A stretch of DNA of 64,000 nt, taken from contig JADJQF010000002.1 in assembly GCA_016712885.1 (NCBI GenBank), positions 310,001 to 374,000 of the forward strand, written 5' to 3'. The notes beneath the pieces are model-generated. The model saw only the letters and a program-made list of their open reading frames with translations. It did not search any database and had not been told where the DNA came from. The DNA comes from Candidatus Flexicrinis proximus. GTDB taxonomy: Bacteria; Chloroflexota; Anaerolineae; Aggregatilineales; Phototrophicaceae. This document shows, piece after piece, positions 17,162 to 25,280 of this stretch (positions are counted from its first letter, which is position 1; every line of letters begins with the position of its first letter). The translations under genes were made by a program, and so were the position numbers.

Positions 17162-18316
17162 TCACAGCTGGAATTTCTTTTCGTACATGCGGTAGGTGCG
17201 ATACGTTTCCATCCCGAACCCGCGCAGCATCCCAGCCATGTCCTGATTAGACTCCAAGATCCAGCCTGCATCAGCCTGTTTGATGCCTGTGTTCTTAAGG
17301 GCCAGTACCAGGTGATAGATCATCACGAGGTCAACACCTTTGTTGCGGTGTTCTGGAATGACGCCCAAAAGCGGGACCCGCACCCGATTGATCTTCGGGC
17401 GCACCTTCCAATGCCATGCGGCTCGCAGAAGAGTGAATGGCTCAGGCACACCAGGCCGCGGACTCGCATATTTGAGGACCTGATTGAAGTCCCCAACGGA
17501 CATGACCAAACCAACCGGCTTCTCATCAATGTACGCAAAATAAGTCCAGTCAGGGTTGAAGACCAAACCCAGACTCTCGATCATCGCGTCGAGCTCGCGA
17601 GGAGTTAAGGGAACAAATCCCCAATTCGCGTCCCAGGCATCGTTATAGAGTGCCTTGATAATCTCAAAGTCACCGCGGCGATCCTTCGGATTCGAGGGCC
17701 GAACCGTGATCCCTCCCTTTTTCATGCGCCACTCGACGATTTTAGCGAGCCGGCCTTCGAAATTATCGCGCGCTACTTGATCCCAATCGTAATAGAAGCT
17801 GTTCATGTCGATCGCTTTGGCGTATCCCGCCGTCTCTATGAGTTTCTGGTAGTAGGGTCGATGATACGCCATGAGTAGCAGGGGTTGCTGAAACCCATCA
17901 ATCAACAGCCCGACTTCCTCGTGGGTCGTAAAGGTCTGCGGTCCCATGATCACTGGATACCCTCTTGATCTGACCCATTCGTCGGCCGTATTGAGCAGAG
18001 CGGTAGCCGCTTCTTGATCGTCATAGCACTCAAACGCACCGAACCAACCGACACGAGTCTTCCAGTGTTCGTTGTGGCGATGATTGATAAACGCGGCAAT
18101 CGTACCGACGGGTTTGTCCCCGCGCCAGGCGACAAAGTAATCGCCTTCCATGTACTCCCAGGCAGCATTTTTCTCTTTTGAGAGCAGTTCCTTGCGCATG
18201 GATACCAGCGGCGGAACCCAATTCGGGTCGTCCTTATACACGTGCCAGGGGAAATCGAAAAAGGCCTTGAAATCGGCAGGGGAGTCAGCCGTGCGCACAA
18301 TTACCTGCTGATTCAT
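17162..18316 (-). CDS. GNAT-like N-acetyltransferase, about 384 residues
   Basis: The protein starts MNQQVIVRTADSPADFKAFFDFPWHVYKDDPNWVPPL, a hallmark of large GNAT-fold proteins common in Chloroflexota and some other phyla, with two GNAT-like halves. The C-terminal half has VPLLGVIPEHRNKGVDLVMIYH, matching the acetyl-CoA loop region, and GWILESNQDMAGMLRGFGM. The substrate is unknown. A longer frame to 18505 has no ribosome site; the ATG at 18316 has AAGGGATTG upstream. It is convergent with the lipoprotein gene and divergent from the LysM gene at 18453. Confidence 0.8.
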   Translation of the reverse strand: MNQQVIVRTADSPADFKAFFDFPWHVYKDDPNWVPPLVSMRKELLSKEKNAAWEYMEGDYFVAWRGDKPVGTIAAFINHRHNEHWKTRVGWFGAFECYDDQEAATALLNTADEWVRSRGYPVIMGPQTFTTHEEVGLLIDGFQQPLLLMAYHRPYYQKLIETAGYAKAIDMNSFYYDWDQVARDNFEGRLAKIVEWRMKKGGITVRPSNPKDRRGDFEIIKALYNDAWDANWGFVPLTPRELDAMIESLGLVFNPDWTYFAYIDEKPVGLVMSVGDFNQVLKYASPRPGVPEPFTLLRAAWHWKVRPKINRVRVPLLGVIPEHRNKGVDLVMIYHLVLALKNTGIKQADAGWILESNQDMAGMLRGFGMETYRTYRMYEKKFQL

Positions 18317-18452
18317 GTTCAATCCCTTTTGTGAAGGCTTTTGCGCATCCGATTCTATACCTACGCACGCTATGCCGCCAGGAGCAGCCCCTCGCAGGCG
18401 GTCACTGGCAATCGTATAATCACCTTTCTGATTGCGCAGTAGGGAATTCGGA

Positions 18453-19811
18453 TTGAGCCAAGCGCGGAAACGTTGCCCAATATGCGACACATCAAATCCG
18501 CACAAGGCGGCCTACTGTAACAACTGCGGCGCGGCGCTGGCGGACGTCGATGTCGAGTTGGAAGGCGCGCCCGGCCCACGCGGACGTTCATCACAATACG
18601 ACTTCCGCTATGGCGAGACCGATCTTGTAGAGGACGGACTGCGCGGAAAAGCCCGCGCGTACCTGACCGGTATCATCCTGTTGATCGCGCTCGCAGGTGC
18701 AGCGGTGGGGGTATTCGTTGTTTACCCATCGACACGGCCCGTGCCGACGGCCACGCCGACACTCGATCCGAATAGTATAGTCCAGGCGAGCGCAACCGTA
18801 CGACCGACAGTTTTGTTGGCCACGGTAACGCGCGGCTCCCCTACCCTGACGCTTACACCGACACCAAGTCTCACACCTACCCTAACTGAAACATTCACAC
18901 CTGAACCGTGCATCCAGCAGGTGCTGCCAAACGACGGCATGATTGCCCTGGTGTCCCGGTGTGGGCACGTCCATCTGGATGTGATCCCTCTGGTCGTGAC
19001 CATCAACGGCCTCAACAACGAAAACGACCTGCGCTCAGGACAGTTCATCAACATACCGTTCCCGACGCCGACCGAGGACCCTAATGCAGTCCTGCCGACG
19101 CAGTCGGGGGATCGGGGAGTTGAGACAGCTTCGTTGGGGGCGGCCGGCGGATTGTCACAGGAAGATATCCGGGCGACTCAAGTCGTCGACCCATTCTTTC
19201 GGCCTACCGCGACAAATCCACCCGGCGTCCAGAATTACACTGTAGTATTTGGTGATACGCTCATTTCGGTTATCGCACAGTTCAATACGAACATCAACGC
19301 CATTGATATGCTTAATCCAGACCTGACGTTTTCTCAGTGCGAGATGGGCACCACATTCGGCGGCAACACGTGCTCCGTCGCTTTGAGCGAGGGACAGATC
19401 CTGCGTGTTCCAGCCCCCACCCCTACGCCCACGCTCTCTCCCACCTCCAACGGCAGCGAAACGCCTACGCCAACCGCGACCGCGACCTTCAACGCACCCA
19501 ACGCACTAAGTCCAAGCGGGCGCGCCTACTTCCGACGCGATGAGGCAGTGACCCTGCGCTGGTCTGCCACGGGGATTCTTGCTGATGGCGAGACATATCG
19601 GATAACGGTTCAGGATTTGACACGTGGCCGTGAGTTTACCTTCGAGACCACCGACCTCTACTTCATTGTGCCGCCTGAATGGCAAGGTGAGTTTGCACAG
19701 CAGTACGAATATGCGTGGTCGGTGGCTGTAGCCCAATCCGGTAGCAACGGGGCTTCAGCCTATTCGACGCTGCCGCTCACTTTTAGCTGGGAAGGCCGGG
19801 GAGAAAAATGA
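18453..19811 (+). CDS. Zinc-ribbon, membrane-anchored LysM protein
   Basis: About 452 residues. The start is the TTG at 18453, with AGGGA at 18441-18445; a TTG at 18432 lacks a ribosome site. Order: N-terminal zinc ribbon (CPIC and CNNC), one membrane helix (GIILLIALAGAAVGVFVVY, about 70-90), Thr/Pro-rich linker, a degenerate LysM-like repeat (CIQQVLPNDGMIALVSRC), a second LysM (YTVVFGDTLISVIAQF), another TP-rich linker and a C-terminal beta domain (about 345-450). The zinc ribbon should be cytoplasmic and the LysM part outside, perhaps binding glycan. It is paralogous to the next gene, which it overlaps by four bases. Confidence 0.82.
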   Translation: MSQARKRCPICDTSNPHKAAYCNNCGAALADVDVELEGAPGPRGRSSQYDFRYGETDLVEDGLRGKARAYLTGIILLIALAGAAVGVFVVYPSTRPVPTATPTLDPNSIVQASATVRPTVLLATVTRGSPTLTLTPTPSLTPTLTETFTPEPCIQQVLPNDGMIALVSRCGHVHLDVIPLVVTINGLNNENDLRSGQFINIPFPTPTEDPNAVLPTQSGDRGVETASLGAAGGLSQEDIRATQVVDPFFRPTATNPPGVQNYTVVFGDTLISVIAQFNTNINAIDMLNPDLTFSQCEMGTTFGGNTCSVALSEGQILRVPAPTPTPTLSPTSNGSETPTPTATATFNAPNALSPSGRAYFRRDEAVTLRWSATGILADGETYRITVQDLTRGREFTFETTDLYFIVPPEWQGEFAQQYEYAWSVAVAQSGSNGASAYSTLPLTFSWEGRGEK

Positions 19812-20911
19812 CGATGCCGAATGCTTTGCGCCGTGCTGCGCTCCTACTCGCCTTTGCGAGCGGCGTACTCACCGCCTGTAATTTTACCCCTGACCCGCCA
19901 ACGCCAACCGTTGAAGGGTTTGAATCACCTACACCCATGCGGGAAACACAAGTACTCACACCCACGCCCTCATTGACGGCCAGCAATGCGCCGACAGTCG
20001 CGGCGATTCGACTGGCCAGCGCGACCCCGTCGGGTACGCCGCTGCCCGCTACAGAAACCTCAACGCCTACCCCAACCGACGGCCCGTACGTCGTACGGGT
20101 CCGGGCCGGAGACACTCTGTTCGGCATCATCGGGCAATTTGGCTACACAGATGGGCGTGTGATTCCCGCGATCCTTACACTCAACCCAAATGTTCCAAAC
20201 GAAAACAGCCTCCCCGTCGGACAGGACATCTTCATTCCGCGTATGACGCATACTCCCACGCCTCCCAACTACGAGGCAACGGTTTCGATCATGGAAACGC
20301 GTGGGATTCCGCTGCCCGACCGTTTGCCAAGCGACACGGAAATCTCAGCGCATACCGTGACTGAGGGTCAAAGCATCATCGACATCGCCGAGCAGTACAA
20401 CACGACAATCGAGATCATATCGAGGCTCAATCCGGAACTCGTGTTCAGCAACTGCGACTTCAACAATCGCAGCGGCGGGCCTGACTGCAGCGTAATAATC
20501 CGGCCCGGTCAAAACGTCAGGATTCCATTACCATCGGCGACCCCGACACTCTCACCAACGCCGTCCGGAAACGAGACGCCGACGCCAACGCCAACTTACA
20601 ACCCGCCAATTACCATTTATCCACCGAACGGTGCGATCATAACGGGGTCCGTGCTGCTGCAATGGGTTAGCGTCGGGCTGCTGAAGGCCGACGAACAATA
20701 CTATGTCGAGGTTACGGATCGCACGGCAAACACGCTCTACACTCGCGTTACCAAAGATACTTCGCTTCAACTTCCCATGGGTCTCGTGCCCTCGGATGGA
20801 ACGGAACACAGCATCGAGTGGCGGGTCGTCGTCGTGCGAGGCGACGGCGAGAACTTTACTGTTATCGGCGGAGTCATGCCTAGTCGCACTTTCAAATGGC
20901 GCAGGCAATAG
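19808..20911 (+). CDS. LysM-domain surface lipoprotein
   Basis: 367 residues. Lipobox LTAC with Cys24, then a TP-rich linker, two LysM repeats (VRVRAGDTLFGIIGQF near 95 and HTVTEGQSIIDIAEQY near 182), each with the pattern of sugar-binding LysM, another TP-rich linker and a C-terminal Ig-like beta domain (about 275-365). The layout from LysM to the C-terminus parallels the upstream protein, and both end in a similar domain (LQWVSVGLLKADEQYYVEV against LRWSATGILADGETYRITV). The two are an old tandem duplication with different anchors, and are translationally coupled through ATGA. Confidence 0.85.
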   Translation: MTMPNALRRAALLLAFASGVLTACNFTPDPPTPTVEGFESPTPMRETQVLTPTPSLTASNAPTVAAIRLASATPSGTPLPATETSTPTPTDGPYVVRVRAGDTLFGIIGQFGYTDGRVIPAILTLNPNVPNENSLPVGQDIFIPRMTHTPTPPNYEATVSIMETRGIPLPDRLPSDTEISAHTVTEGQSIIDIAEQYNTTIEIISRLNPELVFSNCDFNNRSGGPDCSVIIRPGQNVRIPLPSATPTLSPTPSGNETPTPTPTYNPPITIYPPNGAIITGSVLLQWVSVGLLKADEQYYVEVTDRTANTLYTRVTKDTSLQLPMGLVPSDGTEHSIEWRVVVVRGDGENFTVIGGVMPSRTFKWRRQ

Positions 20912-20922
20912 GAGAACAATTG

Positions 20923-21333
20923 ATGTCAGCTGCAATCCCGGAACACATGCGAGACCTGTTGGAACGGCCAATAGTGGTGACGCTCGCCACTACAATGAAG
21001 GACGGCACCCCACAGGCCTCGCCAGTTTGGTTCAACTGGGACGGGGAGTATATCTGGATCAATACGGCGCGAGGGCGTGCAAAAGACGAAAATATGACCG
21101 AACGCCCGAATGTCAGCATCCTTTCGGTGGATCCGAGCGATCCGTACCGCTACCTGGAAGTACGCGGGGTTGTGACCGAGATTACCGAAACCGGCGGGGT
21201 TGATCACATCAATTTCCTGTCCGCTCGATACCGCAATCGCCCCGACTACTATGGTGGCGATACAGCCCGGGCTGCACGCGAGACCCGCGTCATATACAAG
21301 ATCAAGCCGACACGGGTTATCGCACACGATTAA
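20923..21333 (+). CDS. Split-barrel oxidase (PPOX class, F420- or FMN-dependent)
   Basis: 136 residues from the ATG at 20923, which has AGGAGA at 20910-20915. The start ERPIVVTLATTMKDGTPQASPVWFNW and the pattern YLEVRGVVTEITE match the PPOX-class F420-dependent family. These small split-barrel proteins bind F420 or flavin and reduce diverse substrates, often as dimers in the cytoplasm. Which cofactor is used cannot be told from this sequence alone. It follows the LysM lipoprotein by 11 bases. Confidence 0.82.
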   Translation: MSAAIPEHMRDLLERPIVVTLATTMKDGTPQASPVWFNWDGEYIWINTARGRAKDENMTERPNVSILSVDPSDPYRYLEVRGVVTEITETGGVDHINFLSARYRNRPDYYGGDTARAARETRVIYKIKPTRVIAHD

Positions 21334-21341
21334 CCCCGATC

Positions 21342-22436
21342 ATGCCGACCAACGCGCGACATCGAATCGTCCTCATCCTGCCGTGTTGTATTGGCGATGT
21401 CGTTTTGGCGACCGCGACGCTGCATGCCCTCCGGCGGGCCTATCCTAATTCTGTGATCACATGGGCCGTTGGGTCGTGGTCGCGCGCAGTAATTGAGCGG
21501 CATCCTGATCTCGACGCAGTGCTCGATACCGGCAAGTCCGCACTTCCGGTCAAGTCGATCGGCGGATTCTGGCGATTTGTCCGTCGGATCCGTGCAGGCG
21601 GCTTCGACATAGCAGTTTCCCTTGTGCGTTCACCGCTGATGAGCCTTGCCGTCAGGCTAAGTGCGGTTCCTGTTCGCGCAGGCCTCGACAGCGGAGGACG
21701 GGGTTTCGGTTATAGTGTCCGTGTGGCAGTTGATCCAATTCAGGAGCGGCACGAAGCTGAAATCTACCTCGATGTCACGCGTGCCCTGGGTATCGATACA
21801 TCAGGATGTTTCGCTTACGTCCCGGTTCATGAGGATGACCGGTTGGCCGCCCAGGAAGCGCTCGGTGCGCTGGAAATCCGCCAGCCGTTTGCCGTGATTA
21901 ATCCGGCCGGTGGAGAAAATCCGGGGATGACCCTGGGGGCCAAACGCTATCCGCCTGAGGGACTTGCAGTCATCATTCGCGGGCTGCAAGCGCGCGGATT
22001 GAAGGTCATCATGGTAGCGGGTCCCAACGATGGTGTGCTGGTTTCAGCCGTACAGGGTCAAATCAAGCACAAGTTTCCGCTTCCTGAACTCGTGGGGACG
22101 CTCAGTATTCGTCAGATTGGTGCGTTGGCGTCCCTATCACATGTCTACATTGGGAATGACACGGGCTTAACGCATCTGGCGGCAGCAAGCGGCGCCAGGA
22201 CGGTGATGCTAATGGGGCCAAGTTCTCCGCGGCGCTACGCCCCCTTCACCGAAAACAGTTTGGCACTGTGGAAACCAGCACCCGTGCCTGTACAAGGCGT
22301 AGTGGCGGGCGCGCCGGCCGACTGGGATTGGCAGCGAGACGGCATCGAGCCTGAAGCCGCGCTTGCAGGCATATTGGGATTCATCGATCAGGGATCTTCT
22401 GGTATCCCTGCGCTTCCCAAAGCCCTGGGCGACTAG
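21342..22436 (+). CDS. Glycosyltransferase family 9 (heptosyltransferase-like)
   Basis: 364 residues with the GT-B two-domain layout. The N-terminal part carries RIVLILPCCIGDVVLATATLHALRRAYP, the C-terminal part VIMVAGPNDG and YIGNDTGLTHLAAASGARTVMLMGPSSPRRYAP, which is the GT9 donor-binding signature. The family usually transfers heptose or related sugars to a lipid-linked acceptor on the cytoplasmic side. A lipopolysaccharide role is not certain, since many Chloroflexota lack a classic outer membrane. Its stop overlaps the convergent MoxR gene. Confidence 0.88.
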   Translation: MPTNARHRIVLILPCCIGDVVLATATLHALRRAYPNSVITWAVGSWSRAVIERHPDLDAVLDTGKSALPVKSIGGFWRFVRRIRAGGFDIAVSLVRSPLMSLAVRLSAVPVRAGLDSGGRGFGYSVRVAVDPIQERHEAEIYLDVTRALGIDTSGCFAYVPVHEDDRLAAQEALGALEIRQPFAVINPAGGENPGMTLGAKRYPPEGLAVIIRGLQARGLKVIMVAGPNDGVLVSAVQGQIKHKFPLPELVGTLSIRQIGALASLSHVYIGNDTGLTHLAAASGARTVMLMGPSSPRRYAPFTENSLALWKPAPVPVQGVVAGAPADWDWQRDGIEPEAALAGILGFIDQGSSGIPALPKALGD

Positions 22437-23424
22437 ACTGCCGTCTTTTCAATCGTTCCGATGAGCTCGGAAATGACTTCGTCGGTCGTGATCCCTTCCG
22501 ACATCCCCTCAAAATTCAACAGCACGCGATGTCGGAGCGCTTGCAGCGCAACCGCACGCACATCCTCAAACGCTACGTTGAACCGTCCATCAAGTAACGC
22601 GTTCAGCTTGGCGCCAATGATGAGTGCCTGCGCGCCACGCGGGCTGGCACCATATCGAACATACTGCCGAACGATTTCCGGCGCAGTACGATCATCGGGA
22701 TGCGTAGCGACGGTAACCTGCGCTACAAAACGGCTGATATGGCTGGCAATCGGCGTATCAAGCCCAAGACGGCCCATCTGTACAATCGATTTACCGTCAG
22801 CAACGCGATCGACATCGGTATGACCACTGCCCGTAGTGCGCTCAAGTATTCCAATCAGTTGGTCGACTGAGGGGAACTTAACGTCTATTTTGAACAGAAA
22901 TCGATCGAGTTGTGCTTCTGGAAGCGGATAAGTGCCTTCCATTTCAAGCGGATTTTGGGTTGCCATAACAAAAACGGGGATTCAAGACGGTATGCGCGTC
23001 CGGCCACCGTTACAGTTTGCTCCTGCATAACCTCCAACAACGCCGACTGAGTTTTTGGCGAGGCACGATTGATTTCGTCGGCCAGCAGCAGATTTGTGAA
23101 TACTGGGCCTTCCCGAAAACGAAATTCGCGCCGGCCGGCATCCGAGTCTTCCATGATTTCCGTACCGACTATGTCGGCTGGCATAAGGTCTGGAGTGAAC
23201 TGAATTCGGGAAAACTTCAGATCGAGTACATCTGCGAGCGTGCGGACCAACTGAGTCTTGCCCAGCCCGGGTACGCCTTCCAGCAACGCATGCCGACCTG
23301 CCAGTACACAGATCAGTACGCTGCGGATAACGTCTTCCTGCCCAACAATTACTCGGCGCACTTCCGCTTCGATTGCGCGCGCGATGCGGCTGAACTCCTC
23401 AATTGTCATCGGGGCCTGCACCAT
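22433..23424 (-). pseudogene. MoxR-family AAA ATPase interrupted by a one-base frameshift
   Basis: Two overlapping minus frames together make one MoxR ATPase. The first (from the ATG at 23424, with AAGGA upstream) has MTIEEFSRIARAIEAEV, Walker A GVPGLGKTQLVRTLAD, and Walker B LLLADEINRASPKTQSALLEVMQE, up to YRLESP. The second resumes at MATQNPLEMEGTYPLPEAQLDRF, with sensor and lid regions to the stop at 22433. Family members read PFFVxATQNP at this junction. The sequence has five A on the plus strand (22970-22974) where six would restore PFFVMATQNP exactly. MoxR proteins are chaperone-like ATPases, often beside von Willebrand-domain proteins, none here. Either a true pseudogene, a sequencing error, or a programmed shift. 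Confidence 0.85.
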
Positions 23425-23660
23425 TTTTACATTCCTTCGCATCCGACTTCGCTCCCGCGACAATGATACCCCGCAATTATGGGGGGGCGTATTGGGTTTT
23501 GGTGAGTTTACTCGCGGCAAAAAGGCGTATGCTAAAAGTAGGGAGCCATGAGTACCCCAATATTTGAGTTATAAGGGTGCTTGACAGGTCATGACGGTTC
23601 AACATACCATTCAGGTGTGGTTGCATTCACATAATAGGTACGAAAGGAGGACTGCAAACA
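23425..23660. other. Intergenic region before the small-gene cluster
   Basis: No convincing gene was found in this 236-base stretch between the MoxR start and the first small open frame. It holds a good promoter (23581-23610) and ends in a strong ribosome-binding sequence, GAAAGGAGG at 23642-23650, so it serves as the leader of the small-gene transcript. Confidence 0.6.
23581..23610 (+). promoter_or_regulatory. Probable sigma-70-type promoter for the small-gene cluster
   Basis: A perfect -35 box TTGACA (23581-23586) is followed by an 18-base spacer and TACCAT (23605-23610) as a -10. It points toward the strong ribosome site at 23642-23650 and the small frames that follow. Confidence 0.5.
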
Positions 23661-23744
23661 ATGGCTGGAATTACCCAGATCGCTGCGATCCTCACGTCAA
23701 CAATGTGGATTGCTCGCGCACATCCCGCTACCAACCTCTGCTAG
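23661..23744 (+). CDS. Very small open frame (27 residues) with strong ribosome site
   Basis: ATG at 23661 is preceded by GAAAGGAGG eleven bases upstream, the strongest ribosome site in the region. The peptide starts MAGITQIAAILTSTMWIARA and stops after 27 residues at TAG 23742-23744; the first half is hydrophobic. A second frame crossing the stop continues as TTRQQQARAWQQRDL and ends in KLVEPFGDRLRISR at 23893, faintly like the ends of the next two small proteins. So this may be a short peptide, a leader, or a shifted third member of that family. Confidence 0.4.
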   Translation: MAGITQIAAILTSTMWIARAHPATNLC

Positions 23745-23904
23745 TCCTCGTAACAACGCGGCAGCAGCAGGCACGTGCCTGGCAGCAACGCGATCTCTCC
23801 TCACTCACGACATATTGGGTCGCCCCAAACATAGAGTCAAACGGTTCGAAACTCGTTGAACCTTTTGGCGACAGATTACGTATATCGAGGTAACGAAGCA
23901 AAAC

Positions 23905-23921
23905 TGTGAGAACTGCTCACA
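23905..23921. promoter_or_regulatory. Palindrome TGTGAG-N5-CTCACA before the small gene
   Basis: TGTGAG (23905-23910) and CTCACA (23916-23921) form a perfect inverted repeat around AACTG, 20 bases before the ATG at 23941. It could be an operator for a LacI- or CRP-type regulator, or a short RNA hairpin near the ribosome site. The spacing differs by one base from the usual CRP half-site distance. No regulator gene is adjacent. Confidence 0.35.
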
Positions 23922-23940
23922 AAACTAACAGGGGGAAGCA

Positions 23941-24153
23941 ATGAACGGTTATGACACATACGGTTACGAGTACGAACTTGAACGCCAGCGTAACAAACAG
24001 ATGCAGGCTGAAGCGGAGATCGAACGCATTCTGAACTACGGCGCAAACCAGAAATCCAGCGACATCCTCCAATTTGTGGGGCGGCAGCTCATCCGGTTAG
24101 GCACGCGGCTTCAGGGCGACAGCGGGCAAGATCACTCGACCCAGGCAGCCTAG
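23941..24153 (+). CDS. Small hypothetical protein, 70 residues, tandem family member A
   Basis: No family recognised. A ribosome site (AGGGGGAAGC) lies before the ATG. The protein is polar, with a Gln/Glu-rich helix-like first half (YELERQRNKQMQAEAEIERIL) broken into pieces by Tyr and Asn, then the core LQFVGRQLIRLGTRLQ and a polar tail. The core matches LAALGRQLVNLGRRLQ in the gene at 24220: ten of sixteen positions are identical, with a shared GRQLxxLGxRLQ. No signal or membrane segment. Probably an amphipathic peptide or small regulator; function unknown. Confidence 0.6.
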   Translation: MNGYDTYGYEYELERQRNKQMQAEAEIERILNYGANQKSSDILQFVGRQLIRLGTRLQGDSGQDHSTQAA

Positions 24154-24181
24154 CTGCCGACGGTCATCCAACCTAACTAAC

Positions 24182-24199
24182 AGGCCTCCGAAGAGGCCT
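24182..24199 (+). terminator. Small hairpin between the two small genes
   Basis: AGGCCTC (24182-24188) and GAGGCCT (24193-24199) surround the tetraloop CGAA, followed by TTAACC. It sits 28 bases after the first small gene. With no T tract it is more likely a processing or stability element than a full terminator. Confidence 0.4.
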
Positions 24200-24219
24200 T
24201 AACCAAGGGATCCAGCATC

Positions 24220-24435
24220 ATGCTCAACACCTACAATCTCAACGCTGACCTTACGCGTATACACCAGCAGGAATTGCGCGACAAGGCGGAACAGCTGCAT
24301 CACCTGCCAGGCGGCAATGGGAGTCCAGTCCTCGCCGCGCTTGGCCGGCAGCTCGTCAATCTCGGCAGAAGGCTCCAGCACTCGGCCCATGAGCAGGCTC
24401 CTTCCGCCATCGGTTTGCAAACCAAACGGGCGTAA
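24220..24435 (+). CDS. Small hypothetical protein, 71 residues, tandem family member B
   Basis: No family recognised. AAGGGA lies before the ATG at 24220. The first half is polar and helix-like (LTRIHQQELRDKAEQLHHL); the second holds LAALGRQLVNLGRRLQ, the same core as the preceding gene, then a disordered-looking polar tail. Size, layout and core indicate that the two are tandem paralogues. It is followed within 40 bases by a strong intrinsic terminator (24474), which ends the cluster's transcript. Confidence 0.58.
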   Translation: MLNTYNLNADLTRIHQQELRDKAEQLHHLPGGNGSPVLAALGRQLVNLGRRLQHSAHEQAPSAIGLQTKRA

Positions 24436-24473
24436 CCCCAAATCACGCCTATAGGTTCCATCCTCCCCAGGGT

Positions 24474-24510
24474 AACAGGAGCAGTCTCGGCTGCTCCTGT
24501 TGCTTTCATT
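24474..24510 (+). terminator. Intrinsic terminator of the small-gene cluster
   Basis: Perfect 11-base stem AACAGGAGCAG (24474-24484) and CTGCTCCTGTT (24491-24501) with loop TCTCGG, followed by GCTTTCATT. It lies 39 bases after the second small gene. Confidence 0.75.
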
Positions 24511-24611
24511 CCAGCGTTTGCGGGAATTTCATGTGGATTCGAGGATGCCCGTCTGTGACCGGAATCAAGTACACTACCGTAGTTTCATAGGCGACAGGAC
24601 GGAACACACCT

Positions 24612-25214
24612 ATGTATGCCCTGGTCTTTGACTTTGGCGGGGTCCTCATGAAGACCGTCACGCGTAGTTTCCGCTGGGCGTGGGATGATCGGCTTGGGTT
24701 AGCGCGAGGGACCGTTGAGCGGGTTGTACACGGCTCAGAATCGTGGAGGCGTGCACAAGTCGGGGTGATCTCCGTACAAGACTACTGGAGAGACGTTGCT
24801 GACCAGCTGGGTCTCAATTCACGGGAGTTATCTGAGCTAGAGACTGATTTCTTCAAGGGTGATCAGCTGGATCTCGAGATTATGGAGTTCATACGGCGGT
24901 GCAAACTGGCTGGCCAGCGTACCGCTCTGCTGAGCAATGACAGCCCCGCCCTTCACGACAAGTTGGAGAGGCTCGGCATTTCAATGCTGTTCGATCCGTT
25001 GGTTATCTCAGCTGACATAGGGGTCATGAAGCCTGATGCCCGGGCCTACCAGCACGTCATTGGGCTGCTGGGTTGCCCGCCGGCACAAACGGTTTTCGTC
25101 GACGATATGCCAGCAAACATTCGTGGGGCGTCAGATGTGGGGATGAACGGAATTCTGTATACTCCTGAACTTGACCTCGAACGGACGCTTTCGCCGTACC
25201 TTGGTCAAGTTTAA
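24612..25214 (+). CDS. HAD-superfamily hydrolase
   Basis: 200 residues. Motif I is VFDFGGVL, with the nucleophile Asp; the usual second Asp is Gly, as in the common FDFGGVL subgroup. Motif II is ALLSNDSPAL, motif III ISADIGVMKPDARAY and motif IV VFVDDMPANIRGA. The fold and length match HAD-IA phosphatases or epoxide-hydrolase N-terminal-like members. The second Asp acts as acid/base in phosphatases, so its absence makes the exact chemistry unclear. It stands alone after the terminator at 24474. Confidence 0.85.
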   Translation: MYALVFDFGGVLMKTVTRSFRWAWDDRLGLARGTVERVVHGSESWRRAQVGVISVQDYWRDVADQLGLNSRELSELETDFFKGDQLDLEIMEFIRRCKLAGQRTALLSNDSPALHDKLERLGISMLFDPLVISADIGVMKPDARAYQHVIGLLGCPPAQTVFVDDMPANIRGASDVGMNGILYTPELDLERTLSPYLGQV

Positions 25215-25280
25215 TTGTGACTATCGGCCTGTCAGCGGTATCATACTGGAATTGGCTCTTATGCCACATTGGGGGAACTT

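Noticed and set aside
18840..19480. Repeated ACGCC/ACACC runs considered as a CRISPR array or microsatellite
   Set aside because: They encode Thr-Pro linkers in LysM proteins and lack regular repeat and spacer lengths.
23591..23893. 100-residue plus-strand frame as a complete gene
   Set aside because: Its start lies before the strong ribosome site and its first half is not protein-like. Only its last part resembles the small paralogues, so it is mentioned as a possible shifted remnant and not called as a gene.
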